Below are positions 49,301 to 63,829 of a stretch of 64,000 nt of DNA, one piece after another. Location: assembly GCA_933228675.1 (NCBI GenBank), contig OW121740.1:35012292-35076291 (forward strand), read 5' to 3'. Both the position numbers and the translations under genes were made by a program. Every line of letters begins with the position of its first letter. Position 1 is the stretch's first letter. Origin of the DNA: Stomorhina lunata. Taxonomy: Eukaryota > Arthropoda > Insecta > Diptera > Rhiniidae. Under the pieces are notes generated by a model that was not told the DNA's origin, searched no databases, and was given only the letters and a program-made list of their open reading frames with translations.

Positions 49301-50095
49301 TGGTCCAAGGACGATCCCTATTCTTTTGGGTGAAATCGGATTAATATTTCGGGTACCTCCTATAGTGATGCCTTCCCGGAATAGAGTTTTTGTTCCTTTA
49401 CAGCCACAAATTTAGTTGTATTTTAATAATATTTAGCACAAATATTGCTTATCATAATCTTAATCAGTGTTTCTAATTTTGTAGAAATCGGCCCATATTT
49501 GACCATACCTCTCATACAAGACACATTCTCAAAAGACGTTTATATACACATAAAAGCACAAAAACCTTAATAACTCTAAAGATAAATGCACTTGATTACT
49601 TAAACTTTGCACAGATAAATATTTTATAAATATGAACCAATAACCAAAATTTGGTATCAATCAGTCCACAATTGAACCTAGCTCCCATATTAGGCCCTTA
49701 GCCGGAAATGATATAAATCTCGAAATTTTGAAAAAATAGCACATAGTATATGTATGTATGTCTCTAAGACTTATGGAAAACTTGTTTAATTGTTAGTCCA
49801 TATTTGACCTTAGTAGTGAAGGGTATGATATAGTCAAGGGTAAGATATAGTCAAGCCCGACTATAGCCTTTCTTACTTATTTGTATTAGCACAGTGTAAT
49901 TTAGATTTGCCAAAATTTAAAGAAGTCAAAAATTATTTATATACTTGAACATTCTTATATATTTCGATTTTTTTTTAATTTTATATTTTTTACTTACTCT
50001 TTTGCATCATCCGCTAAAATTCCTTTGATTCGAACTTTATCTCCTTTGCCTACAGTGTTGGGTGCAATAGTGGCAGTGTATTTAATCGAAGGCAT
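31384..50095 (-). CDS. Galectin-like protein, two exons split by an 18.2-kb satellite-filled intron
   Basis: Minus strand: exon 1 50095-49998 (ATG at 50095), donor GTAAGT at 49997; exon 2 31798-31384 after a TTTCATTGCAG acceptor, ending in TAG. Phases match (GA|A), giving 170 residues. Exon 1 encodes MPSIKYTATIAPNTVGKGDK then VRIKGILADDAKE; exon 2 continues FSINFANE, FITYHFKWI, VIVENYKEDGEW, FELEFTFQEDYIDVYKI and ITDIKAIQVWGDVKKI. The order of beta-strand motifs (FSINF, HF..., VEN...W, F-x-L/V-x-I, the I-x-GDV end) is that of a single galectin carbohydrate-recognition domain. The usual HxNxR sugar-contact motif is replaced by HFKW and a ~20-residue insert precedes NYFVLG, so classical beta-galactoside binding is doubtful. 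No signal peptide, as in galectins. The intron contains two satellite families and many transposon remnants. Extra 5' UTR exons may exist upstream. Confidence 0.8.
31837..34225 (+). repeat. AT-rich 31-bp satellite inside the galectin intron
   Basis: Units of 31 bp, TTATAAGAAATTTTTC / AAAAATTTCTTATTTT, very regular at 32080-33050 and divergent at both edges. This is the AAG/CTT variant of the 32-bp unit on the other side of galectin exon 2, in the same orientation. The rare variant CTTATTTCTA occurs at 32601 and 32818, 217 bp (seven units) apart, suggesting local higher-order copying. The array begins about 40 bp upstream (intron side) of galectin exon 2. Confidence 0.93.
34226..35047. other. 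Intronic spacer between two satellites
   Basis: Part of the galectin intron. A short open frame at 34573-34776 on the plus strand has no recognisable features and is not called. No transposon ends were seen. Confidence 0.4.
35048..39027. repeat. 4-kb satellite of an 11-bp unit (TTCTAGTTCAG)n
   Basis: About 360 head-to-tail copies of TTCTAGTTCAG with very few variants. The rare changes are an extra T (GTTTCTAG) at 35501, 36818 and 37289, TTTAG forms, short CTAGTTCTAG contractions (36105, 36430) and GTGTTCTAG at 37553. A distinctive cluster (GTTTCTAG then TTTTAGTTCTAGTTCAATTC) occurs at 35501 and again at 36818, so a block of ~1.3 kb has been duplicated. The array lies inside the galectin intron. 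Such low divergence suggests recent expansion, and the true length may differ from the assembly. Confidence 0.97.
39028..40562. other. Galectin-intron sequence with one short interspersed repeat end
   Basis: No gene recognised. Positions 39590-39690 resemble, on the minus strand, the start of the interspersed repeat family (ACAAGTAAGAGTGTTATATTT, ACACCCACCATCACATAT). The rest shows no assigned features. Confidence 0.4.
40563..43650 (+). mobile_element. Interspersed repeat element with internal ~190-bp tandem repeats
   Basis: The left end near 40563-40630 reads ACAAGTACGAAAGTGTTATAGTCGG ... ACCATACACCACTGAGG (given in pieces), and the right end near 43545-43650 contains GAGTCGATATCGAAC, CATACATAAGCACAAACTTA and TAATACCCTTGTCACCTATA. 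The same pair of ends bounds the 700-bp copy at 52480-53180, so I interpret this as one longer, decayed member of that family. The middle is occupied by the 42115-43395 tandem repeat and by a ~95-bp direct duplication at 41480-41655. The element class is not determined; no coding region was seen. Confidence 0.5.
42115..43395. repeat. Tandem repeat, about seven units of ~190 bp
   Basis: The block GTAACTTTTAACCTGAACAG ... GTAGCATCACATGTCAGC ... CATCTATTCGTAAAAAACGG recurs starting near 42172, 42365 (shortened), 42488, 42679, 42870, 43064 and 43244. Units 42679 and 42870 are nearly identical, and the outer ones are more divergent. It lies within the galectin intron. Confidence 0.85.
43651..44499. 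other. Intronic spacer, nothing recognised
   Basis: Galectin-intron sequence with an open plus-strand frame at 43793-44038 that is Phe/Ile/Leu-rich and has no recognisable domain; AT bias explains it. No repeat family assigned. Confidence 0.35.
44500..44772 (+). mobile_element. RTE-type retrotransposon 3' end
   Basis: Translation gives RWLCQVERMNENTPARKVFE then RRKPFKARPTKLKNM, which matches the well-known C-terminal RWLGHVxRMxxxxPAxKVF segment of RTE/endonuclease-reverse-transcriptase proteins. It is followed by GACCTTAACAGGTTGCAAAT, AGGCCATT and a short TAAG-type tail (TAAGTAAGTAGG), consistent with RTE elements ending in a simple repeat. The same 3' end recurs at 45640-45760, 46795-46935 and 51140-51270. 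Confidence 0.75.
44773..45639. other. Intronic spacer, nothing recognised
   Basis: AT-rich galectin-intron sequence with no supported gene. A frame at 45106-45327 lacks recognisable motifs. Confidence 0.35.
45640..45760 (+). mobile_element. Truncated RTE 3' end copy
   Basis: Shares CAAAGCTTGACCTA-GAAATT, GGAGAATAT and the final CCTATAAGTAAAATAA with the 44500-44772 copy, with substitutions. No coding capacity. Confidence 0.5.
46449..46579. repeat. 131-bp near-perfect palindromic element
   Basis: Arms 46449-46507 and 46521-46579 are reverse complements with about five mismatches (ATATAACTCAAGCGTCTGA ... ATTGAGTGAAATTTACATGT), with a ~13-bp loop (TATTGTAACAAAA region). This is the strongest hairpin in the window and is likely a foldback/MITE copy. 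No target duplication was clear. Confidence 0.8.
46795..46935 (+). mobile_element. Truncated RTE 3' end copy
   Basis: Contains GGAAAGACCAAGTGGAGCAA, TTTAAAGCTTGGCCTA, CAGGTTGTAAATATAGGCC and the tail TTTAAGTAAGTAAG, as in the 44.5-kb copy. It is longer in the coding part than the 45.6-kb copy. Confidence 0.65.
47120..47515. repeat. Degenerate ~22-bp minisatellite
   Basis: Irregular repeats of GACTCAGCAGTTTTAGGAT-type units with a ~22-bp spacing (for example CAGCAGTTTTAGGATGAC, then CAGCAGTTTTAGGATGGC 44 bp on). It covers about 400 bp with substitutions throughout. Confidence 0.8.
47535..48190 (+). mobile_element. Reverse-transcriptase C-terminal fragment with tandem 173-bp duplication
   Basis: Same family as 18244-19690: a YYNGM-like segment, then FLSRTVRIWKKLPVEGKTLP and the shared 3' end AACACTACTCCCTCTA ... 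GTTGGTCCAAGTTAAAAAA. A 173-bp block is tandemly repeated: ATGGGCAATAAACTTTTCTA begins at 47701 and again at 47874, and GGTCGACGGGCCAG at 47641 and 47814. A more diverged third partial copy starts near 47535. Not functional. Confidence 0.78.
48191..48540 (-). mobile_element. Decayed transposon-derived protein fragment, copy 1
   Basis: The minus-strand frame gives RMSLKIYFLHYHL and, further on, TSDEQGERLHQDLSKIEIRY. The pattern C/D-RMSxKxHFLxxHLDFFPEN ... SDEQGERxHQD is a conserved protein family recurrent in arthropod genomes and usually linked to mobile DNA (from memory). A second copy lies at 51290-51660. Confidence 0.6.
48541..49149. other. Intronic spacer
   Basis: No gene recognised. It may contain further decay products of the neighbouring elements. 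Confidence 0.3.
49150..49890 (-). mobile_element. Interspersed repeat copy (minus orientation)
   Basis: The right end TAGTCAAGCCCGACTATAGC then TTTCTTACTTATTTG is the reverse complement of the family start seen at 52480, and the left part GGCCCACCTTTTAG ... TTTAACGATGTCCGTCCGGC is the reverse complement of its GGACGGACTGACATCG block. Lines such as TAGCTCCCATATTAGG and CGGAAATGATATAAATC also occur at 58300-58865. Confidence 0.7.
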
Positions 50096-51139
50096 AATTT
50101 TGTTGTTTTTGCTATTTGTAAATTTAATGACTTAATTCAATTTTATTTGTGTTTTTGCCCAACAAAACTAATTTTTGGTTTATTAATCTATTTTTTTTAT
50201 AAATAGAAACAAATTTTAAATGACAATTTATTAGCGCAGTGGAAGAAAAATAGCGACGACTGACGACGTCAATGATGAAAGAATTTTTGGGGGCAAATTT
50301 TACTGGGATTTAAGGTTTTAGCTTGTAAAACGATTTGTCTTAGGTATTAACTATTAATTTTATTTGTTATTGTTAATTTTGTTAATAACAATTTCATTCA
50401 TTAAATTTATTTTATTTATGCATAAGCATTTGCTTTTGATTTTTATAATTATTTAATTTTATTTGTTTATTTTTTTTTGTTATGGTAATATTTTTGCTAT
50501 ATTCTTTAGCTGGTTGTCAAGTCGTTACGTTTAAGGAATCACGTTTTTCAATATTTTAAGGAATATTTTTTTTGTTATTTATATTTACTGTTATAATTTT
50601 AGAATTTTAACTAAAATATATAAAAATAAATTTTCTTTTAATATTTTTTAAAATTTATTTTAAATTTTTTAAAATTTCTTTTAAATTTTTTTAAGTTTGT
50701 TTTACTTTTAAAATATATAATTTTTCTTCTTTTAAAATTGTTTTCAAAAATTTGTTAACAAAATTTTTTCTTCCGCTTTCTTTGGGATTGTCTGACTTGC
50801 CGTTTGGTATTCTTGCGCTTAACTAATTGTTCGTCCAATTGTTTTATAAATTTTGTTTATGACCGAGCGAAAGTCTAAAAAGTCTTTAAGAGAAAATTAA
50901 AAAGAAAGAGTATTTACAATATATGACTTCTCTTAGTAGAATTTTATGAAGAATTTTATAATAAGTTATTCAATCGTTAAGTTAAGAAACATTAATTGAA
51001 AGTTTTCTATAAATAACATAAATTATGAATCATCAGAATAGAATTTCTGTTAAATATTGAGGAAAATTTGGAAACTTAATGGTTTTTTGCAAGAATCCTG
51101 TTGATTGAAAAGGACGTACGAGGGTGGTTTTAAAATTAT
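50096..51139. other. 5' flank of the galectin gene
   Basis: AT-rich region upstream (minus sense) of the galectin ATG; it should hold the promoter and any untranslated exon. An 11-bp TGACGACGTCA stretch at 50270-50280 resembles a CRE-like palindrome but may be chance. Long T-rich runs at 50560-50720. Confidence 0.35.
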
Positions 51140-51270
51140 ATAGAAAAAATAAGTCAACAAAATCTTTCAAAGCTTGGCCTACGAAACTGGATAATATGCG
51201 CGCACGAATTCTAAAAAATGCACGTCTTTTGACCTTAACAGGTTGAAAATATGAGTTAGGTAATCTCCAT
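51140..51270 (+). mobile_element. Truncated RTE 3' end copy
   Basis: Contains CAAAATCTTTCAAAGCTTGG, CCTACGAAACTGGATAATAT, and TTTTGACCTTAACAGGTTG as in 44500-44772. The simple-repeat tail is not retained. Confidence 0.6.
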
Positions 51271-51289
51271 TTTATTCATTAAAAATTTT

Positions 51290-51660
51290 AAATTAGAAAT
51301 GAAGGGCAGTCGAACTGAGTAGCTTGTACTGTTTGGGATCTGTTTCATGCATTAAAGTTTAACAGTTGTCAACATGATCATCTGCCTTCCTCCCAAAATC
51401 ATTGGTATCATTTTTTGATTTTCGTAAAATTTTGGTGTAGTCGTTCGCCTTCTTGCTCGTCGCTTGTATCACTCAAGTTTTCAAGAAAAAAATCGAGATG
51501 GTAATTCAAAAAACGTATTTTGAAAGACATTCGAGCTCCAATCTTGCCATAATTTTGTAAAAAACTGTCGATTATCTGCTTGAAATCCGGAAATTTGTGG
51601 TTAACGAGAAAGTAGTGAACAACATAATGAAATGAGAAATATGCCGCAGCTTCATTGGGA
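51290..51660 (-). mobile_element. Decayed transposon-derived protein fragment, copy 2
   Basis: The minus-strand frame gives GARMSFKIRFLNYHLDFFLE followed by NLSDTSDEQ-like and ERLHQNFTKI segments, aligning with the copy at 48191-48540. Nucleotide blocks such as AATTAGAAATGAAG and CTTGTACTGTTTGGGAT are shared by both. Confidence 0.65.
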
Positions 51661-52479
51661 GTATAACATTTTGCAAAGTTTTTGTCGGCTTCTATCGGTT
51701 GAAATAATGTTTCTAGCCATAGACTATAACTAGACTGAGAACATATGGTCTACCAAGGAACCAAAAAAAAAGTACCATGATGTTTCTAATATGCATGAAG
51801 TTTCTAAAATGTACTTTGACAGTTCGCCTTCAGTTATAGTCTATGTTTCTAGCGACGCTAACAGCCTGACTGTCATTATGATAACGCAGTGCTGCCAACA
51901 TGCACAGACTTACAAGCTAGAATCAATGTTAAAAAACAAAACCCGGTTTTGAATTCAGCTCCTTAAACAACGTTAAGATTTGTTCTTAACTGCTCTGATT
52001 CAAAAGTTGACCGTAATTTGTGAACTTGTGTTATCATATCTTTGGAACGCACAGTGTTCGATTCTTCAATCTAGCTGACCATAATTAATAAATTCGGAAG
52101 TAAACAGTCTTTTTTGTTTGAAGACTTTGAACCTTAAACTAAAAATTTTGACAAAAAATAGGAAAAAAACCGCCCACAGACACGCCCACTGTTTTTATTT
52201 AAACAAGTCAAATGACTTTCTTCAATTGATAACATCAGAAATAAAAATCATTTCTTGCACGTCAACTAAGATCCATAAAAAAAACTTGAAAATTCGCCCA
52301 GAGATACGCCCACTTTTCTTATGTAAAAAATATATTTTCTATAAATTGATAACTTCGGAAATAAAATTAATATGATTATAATTTCTTGCTCCTATATTTA
52401 TTACCAGACTCCTATATTGTCAGACACCTGCAAAAATCAGCAAACAGACATGCCCACATTTCTTGTATAAAAACAAGCA
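51661..52479. other. Spacer, with an ~130-bp imperfect direct repeat
   Basis: No gene supported. Positions about 52150-52260 and 52285-52380 share CGCCCA-AGA-ACGCCCACT and TTGATAACATC/TTCGGAAATAAAA blocks, an imperfect direct repeat typical of decayed dispersed elements. Confidence 0.45.
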
Positions 52480-53180
52480 AGAAAGTGCTTTAGTCGGTCA
52501 AGCCCGACCATACGATACTCTTCACCACTAAGGTCAAAGGTGTTCTTTTTCCTGTATAAAGACAAATATTTGGTAAATTTTGCCATCATACAAACATTTT
52601 CTCAAAACTTATATATTTAAGCTGTTTCCGCCAGTTCGTCTTATATGAGAGCTAGGGTCAAATGTGAACCGATTATCTTGAAATTTGGCAAATTGATTAC
52701 AGTTTTTACAGTGTGCAAAAAATAAACTCAAAACTCCCATTATTTTCAGATTTAAGAGCGTTTTAGTGATTTTTGTCTCATTTAGTGCGTTTTGACACAT
52801 AAGTTTGTATGGGAGCTATGGTCAAATGTGGACCGATTTCAACGAAATTTTGTATAGTAGTTTTAGATTACAAAAGCATTATTTATTTTAAATTGCATGA
52901 ACAAAAATTGATATTTGTGACCAAAATATCAATTCCGGGAAGTGGGACCTATGGTAGGACCAAAAATTATCTTTAGAATTGGGACCTATACTTTGATTAC
53001 ACGGTTTACATGGGGGTCCAGTTAAACGGACGGACGGACTGACATCGCTAAATCGACTCAGAAAGTGATTCTAAGTCTATTGGTATACTAAAAGGTTGGT
53101 CTTAGACAAATATTTTTATGCGTAACATACATCAGCACAAACTATAATACCCTTTCCACCTATGGTGGTGGAGGGTATAA
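52480..53180 (+). mobile_element. Interspersed repeat copy (plus orientation), near complete
   Basis: It starts at ACAAGCAAGAAAGTGCTTTA then GTCGGTCAAGCCCGACCA, with internal GGGAGCTATGGTCAAATGTG and GACGGACGGACTGACATCGC, CTAAATCGACTCAGAAAGTG, and ends CAAACTATAATACCCTTTCC then ACCTATGGTGGTGGAGGGTA. No coding capacity. This is the best-preserved member in the window and defines the family's ends. I recall similar repeats as abundant in calyptrate fly genomes; class uncertain. Confidence 0.75.
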
Positions 53181-53430
53181 CTAATCAAGTGAACCTGATC
53201 TGTGTGAACCAGCACTTACGAAGAAAATTTACGTCGTACGTATCGAACAGTGGCTGTATTTGTAATGATTGAAAAAGAGCTGCGGGTTCTCTCATATGAA
53301 CTATAAATATATGGGTTAGGTTGGCAACCAACTCCAGGAAAAAAACTCCTACTATGAAAAAGCAAAAAATTAGAATAAAAACGGCCACCATGATGTTGAC
53401 GACCAACGCAAACGAATAAAGGATTATGAT

Positions 53431-53714
53431 TTAACCCATTACAGGACAAGAGTGCCATATAGCACTCATATTATTATGAAGTTTCAGGTGATTTTACAAC
53501 AAATCTCAATTGATTTTGATTTTGTTTTTTATTGAAACCTATACAAATTGTTAGTTTATATATTGAATAAGCCAAAACTGAAGTGGACATAAGTGCTATA
53601 TGGCACTTCTCCACGGGGCGGGCTGGCTACCCGCTATAGACAATTTGACACCAAATTTGCACCAAGTTTGGTGCAAATCGATTCGCTGGTTGCCAGTGTC
53701 CACCAATGGGTTAA
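53431..53714. mobile_element. TTAA-flanked inverted-repeat element (piggyBac-type MITE candidate)
   Basis: TTAA occurs at 53431-53434 and 53711-53714. Inside it the ends are CCCATTACAGGACA and the reverse complement of TGTCCACCAATGGG, matching at 11 of 14 positions. Two sub-terminal palindromes, GAGTGCCATATAGCACTC (53451-53468) and AAGTGCTATATGGCACTT (53592-53609), are inverse copies of each other. TTAA target sites are typical of piggyBac-type elements. It abuts the RTE fragment, which it probably interrupted. Confidence 0.65.
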
Positions 53715-54720
53715 GGATCAGCACCTTCAACATCCGAACTCTTTACAGAGGATGTGCCCTGATCCAGATAATCGTTATATAAAAATGTGATGCGACTGCT
53801 GTCAAGTATAATAGATGGAATGACACCAAAAGGTGACCTGTACTATAGTTGTTTTAGGAGTAAGCATGAGTTTGGATGCGGATGGTGAGCAAAATAATGC
53901 GAAATCTGGTTTCCAGATTCACCCCAGTAAGTGAAAGGCTGGCGACTATACGCGTCAAAGCTAAATACTTTCATCAGAGCCTGACTTGTGCTCACGCACC
54001 CACAAAGGAAAAAGCTGATGATGTTAAAAAATCCCTCCAAGATAAACTTAAGGAAGTCTATGATAGATTCCCTAATCATGACGTTAAAATAATACTGAGA
54101 CAATGAGCTGCATCCGATTCTATCTATAGACTCATTGAAAGTGACCTACTTTTTAACTCCGGCTCCGAACGGCAAATGCATTAGTTAGAGAAGTTTTACA
54201 TAGCCTGATACTCAATAACCAGTGGCTAGCTGAGTTACGAGGTGAACAGCCGCTTTTTTGAAAATTTATTTTTTCAGGTGGGTCTGGTTGGGGATCGAAC
54301 TTGGGACCTCTGGTATGCTAGGCGGGTGACTTACCTACTATACCACGGGGGTTCAGTGCCTCAATACCACTGTTGAGAAAAATGCAGCCTACAGGGCAAC
54401 TCTGCAACAGTAGTTACGCATCGAACTTAAGAAAGATATCGAGTGTATGTCCCAGCTTATAAAAATCATATGGTTAGAAGAACGTATGCCCGATGATTGA
54501 AGTCTCAGTGTTCTTTGTCCAGTGCACAAAAAGGAAATAAAACTGTATGTGGCAATTATAGATATATAAGCCTCCTTTCAATTGCATATAAAATTTCAAT
54601 CTTCCAAAATGTCCTAGGAATGTCACAAATCCAACGGACGTATAAGGGCTAAATAAATAAGTACTTTCAATAAAATCGAACAAGCCTTTCCAAAGATACG
54701 ACAAAATCGATGGACGAGCT
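53715..54720 (+). mobile_element. RTE-type retrotransposon, endonuclease to start of reverse transcriptase, interrupted
   Basis: Readable blocks: STFNIRTLYRGCAL (N-terminus of the APE-type endonuclease), YSCFRSKHEFGCG, LVSRFTPVSERLATIRVKAK and CAHAPTKEKADDVKKSLQDK with FPNHDVKI. After a ~100-bp SINE-like insertion the reverse-transcriptase start resumes: IKIIWLEERMPDD, SLSVLCPVHKK and LLSIAYKI-like residues. Multiple stops show it is dead. The C-terminal/3' part of a related element is seen separately at 44.5 kb. Confidence 0.78.
54253..54358 (-). mobile_element. tRNA-derived SINE-like insertion
   Basis: The minus strand reads CCCCGTGGTATAGTAGGTAA (RNA polymerase III box A type) and, about 45 nt later, AGTTCGATCCCC (box B type), in tRNA order and spacing, followed by an A/T-rich 3' tail. 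Anticodon and T-stem pairing are poor, so it is not a functional tRNA. It splits the RTE reading, consistent with a nested SINE insertion. Confidence 0.6.
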
Positions 54721-55690
54721 TTTTCAAAAAATATCAGATTTTTTATATTTTTTTTTTTAAATAAACTAATTGAAAAAAATCTACTGTTTTTATACTCAGA
54801 AAATCATTCAGATAGAAAGGATATAGTGGTGATAAAATGTTACTCAAAAGTTGAATTTTGTTGAGAAGTGTAGTCCAATGGATGTTAAATTTATCTTTTG
54901 AATTTAAGTCTAGTAGCGATATCTATGTGTCATTTCATCCCATTTTTTTTGAATCTTCGACTTTTTTGGAAAATCATTTTCAATAATATAATAACAATAA
55001 AACAAAGAAGAAGAATAATTTAATTTTAACAATTATTTAAGTAAAAAATGTAATTTATTTTATGGTGAAATTTTTAGTAAACAATAAAACAATATATATT
55101 TAAATATTTTATAATAAATATTTTGTGCGATTTTGCTTTTGAAAATGTAAATTTTTATAAGCTTTTCATAAAATCTAACTTTAAATTAACCGCTTTCTTT
55201 AACTTCCGGTTTTAATTTATAACAAACCATTAGTTTCCAAACACTTCCTAAATATCAACAACATACGATAACAGTCTGGCAGCACAGAAACACAACTGAC
55301 GTAGCCAGAAAAACAAATCAGCCAATCGTAAAGCACTTCGTGGTGGAAGAGAAAAAGAGAATATCGAAAAGACTTCGAAGTCAGCCAAAAAGTTAACAAT
55401 GAAATATATAAATATTTTAGAAAGAATTATGAATTAAAATGCTAGAATTTCATTAAAAATAAAATTTCGTAATATTAAAATAAAAAAAATTATAGCAAAC
55501 ATTTAATAAAATGGGAAATTTGTTTATAAACTGTTTTTGAATTGTATGCTACTATTAACGCCGTTATTTTTTCTTTTAAGCAACTCTGAAGTTTCACACA
55601 TTCTTTTTCTCACAATTTCTCTCATTCTCTAAACAAATTGAAGTGTCGTTTTTTCGTGTCATTTTTAATAAATTTCATTTTTTCGCCGGC
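54721..55690. other. Manf upstream region
   Basis: No gene recognised. The segment from about 55300 to 55690 probably holds the Manf promoter. CCAAT at 55322 and CGTGG at 55339 lie in the order of an ER-stress element but with a 12-bp rather than 9-bp spacer, so the match is only suggestive. TGACGTAG occurs at 55297. Confidence 0.35.
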
Positions 55691-55786
55691 TGAAACAGCA
55701 GCATTTATTAGGAAATTGTTTAAAGAATAAGAAGTGAATTCATTGGAAATTACTAGACTTAAATATTTATTTAATAAAAAGAAACA
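55691..55786 (+). other. Manf: Probable 5' untranslated exon of Manf
   Basis: A consensus donor (AAACA|GTAAGT) at 55787 pairs with an acceptor (CATTTTAG, ending 55980) just before the Manf start codon, giving a 194-bp 5' UTR intron. The upstream boundary of the exon is not determinable; 55691 is only an approximate limit. Confidence 0.45.
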
Positions 55787-55982
55787 GTAAGTTGATATAA
55801 ATTAAAATGCATAACAATTTTATTTAAATTTCTCTGAAACAAAAGAAATTCCTCATGACCACCAGGTGTTAATGAAAATTTTTAGCTTACGTAGCCTAAA
55901 ATTTTCCAATCATGGTCATAAATTATTAAAAATTTTTGCTGAAATAATCACAAACTAAAAAAAAAACTTTTTCATTTTAGCC

Positions 55983-62436
<6,454 letters not shown>

Positions 62437-62500
62437 GATTCATCTCAAGTGACACCACAAATTCAAAATTTAAATTAAAAAAGACTTAAATATTTAGTTA

Positions 62501-62506
62501 AATAAA
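62501..62506 (+). terminator. Manf: Probable Manf polyadenylation signal
   Basis: AATAAA lies 65 bp after the Manf stop codon, a usual distance for a compact fly 3' UTR. Another AATAAA is near 62657, so alternative ends are possible. Confidence 0.5.
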
Positions 62507-63251
62507 AACCAAACACATCCAACAACAACAACTTTTTGTATTATCTCAAACGATGCAGTTATATTTATTAAACACTTTTAAGTTGCATTTAAGTTTAATT
62601 GGTTTCAAAAACGGAATTAACTAATTTAAAAACAAAAAATATTTTCTAAATACATAAATAAAACACCACAAAACACATCACTTATTTTTATATAAAAAAA
62701 AACATTAATTTTGAGTTTTATTTTTATTCGATTTTAAGCGACATCATCAGCTAGAATAAATGAGTAGTGCAAAAAAATTAAAATTACACAAAAAATAATA
62801 TCAAGAATTTAAAATACATGAAAAGTACATAGTAGCTCAATAGTTTATAGAATTGAATTTACAGAATATTCAAATTAGTTAAAATAACTGTTAAATTATA
62901 TCTAATATAAATGAGCTTGAAGTTTAGTCCTTCTGAAAAATAATTTAAACTTATTTAACACCCAGAAAAGTTAACAGCTTTCAATGAGATTTTTTATTTG
63001 TAAATTTTTTCTATAAAAATATTAATTGCTTTGTAGACTACGATTTTTTCTATTAATTTACTTTTTTAAACGCTCATTTTTTTTTGTTTACAAAAATTAA
63101 AAAAAAAAACTCTTTAATTTAAAATTATTCAGTTGCTTTTAGTTTTAGCTTAAAAATAAATTCATTACAAATAATAAAAAAATTAAATAAATATTAAAAT
63201 TGTTAATTAATTAATAATTAAAATTAGTTGTTTATTTGATTCCGCTTAAAC
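62507..63251. other. Convergent intergenic region
   Basis: Between the 3' ends of Manf (plus) and the minus-strand exon at 63252-63352. Very AT-rich; no gene recognised. Confidence 0.45.
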
Positions 63252-63352
63252 TTAACGTCTATAGGGTTGTTTGTTGTAGCGCCCTCTTTCGTTTTCTTCA
63301 GCGAGAATTGTATATTCACTGTATACAACACACCAGCAATAAGTTAAAATGG
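63252..63352 (-). CDS. Terminal exon of a membrane-protein-like gene (partial)
   Basis: On the minus strand a strong acceptor (TTTCTTCCCACAG, exon from 63352) opens a 33-codon frame ending TAA at 63254-63252. It reads ILTYCWCVVYSEYTILAEEN then ERGRYNKQPYRR: the end of a hydrophobic, Cys/Trp-rich transmembrane segment followed by a short basic cytosolic-type tail. The exon starts with the last two bases of a split codon. The upstream exons lie outside the window, beyond 64000, or are unrecognised in it. The family is not identified; a tetraspan-type membrane protein is one possibility. Confidence 0.6.
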
Positions 63353-63829
63353 CTGTGGGAAGAAACAAATAGAAGAAATGTATTCATTTAGTTGGATTGA
63401 ACTGTGAAAGTATAATCTATAAAATTTCTAAAGCATACTTTAGGGATAAGCAAAATGTTTATTAATAAATACAAAAGTAAAAGTTCGATAAAGGGGAAAA
63501 ATTTAAAATAGTTTTTGCATAGAAAGGATTATGAATGGAAGGTGTGATTTCATTAAAAGTTCTTATGTTAAATGTCTAGAAATTTTAAAGTTTTTTTTAT
63601 GCATATAAACTTGTAAGTACAAAGTTTTCTTATGATTTAATAGGAACTTCCGAAATTTGACGGTTGATAATTGAAATCTTGAAACTGCGTTCCACTTACG
63701 AGTTGGTTACGATCGCTGCCTTTCTAAATATTTAAGGTGACTTTAACAATATTAAACCGGAGTAGATTATATCGGAGATTGAAGATTAATGAGTAACTAA
63801 ATCATCCATCTCCTTGCACTCTACTCGTG
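63353..63829. other. Probable intron of the minus-strand membrane-protein gene
   Basis: No coding exon could be confirmed here; see the rejected 24-bp candidate near 63690-63720. Confidence 0.35.

Noticed and set aside
50270..50280. CRE-like palindrome near the galectin promoter
   Set aside because: A single imperfect match (TGACGACGTCA) without a mapped start site; kept only as a remark.
54283..54353. A functional tRNA gene
   Set aside because: Box A and B are present but anticodon and T-stems pair poorly, and it lies inside a retroelement; read as SINE-like.
63690..63720. A 24-bp minus-strand micro-exon between ATTTAG and GTAAGT
   Set aside because: The phase needed by the next exon (63352) puts a TAA inside it, and 24 bp is too short to support alone.
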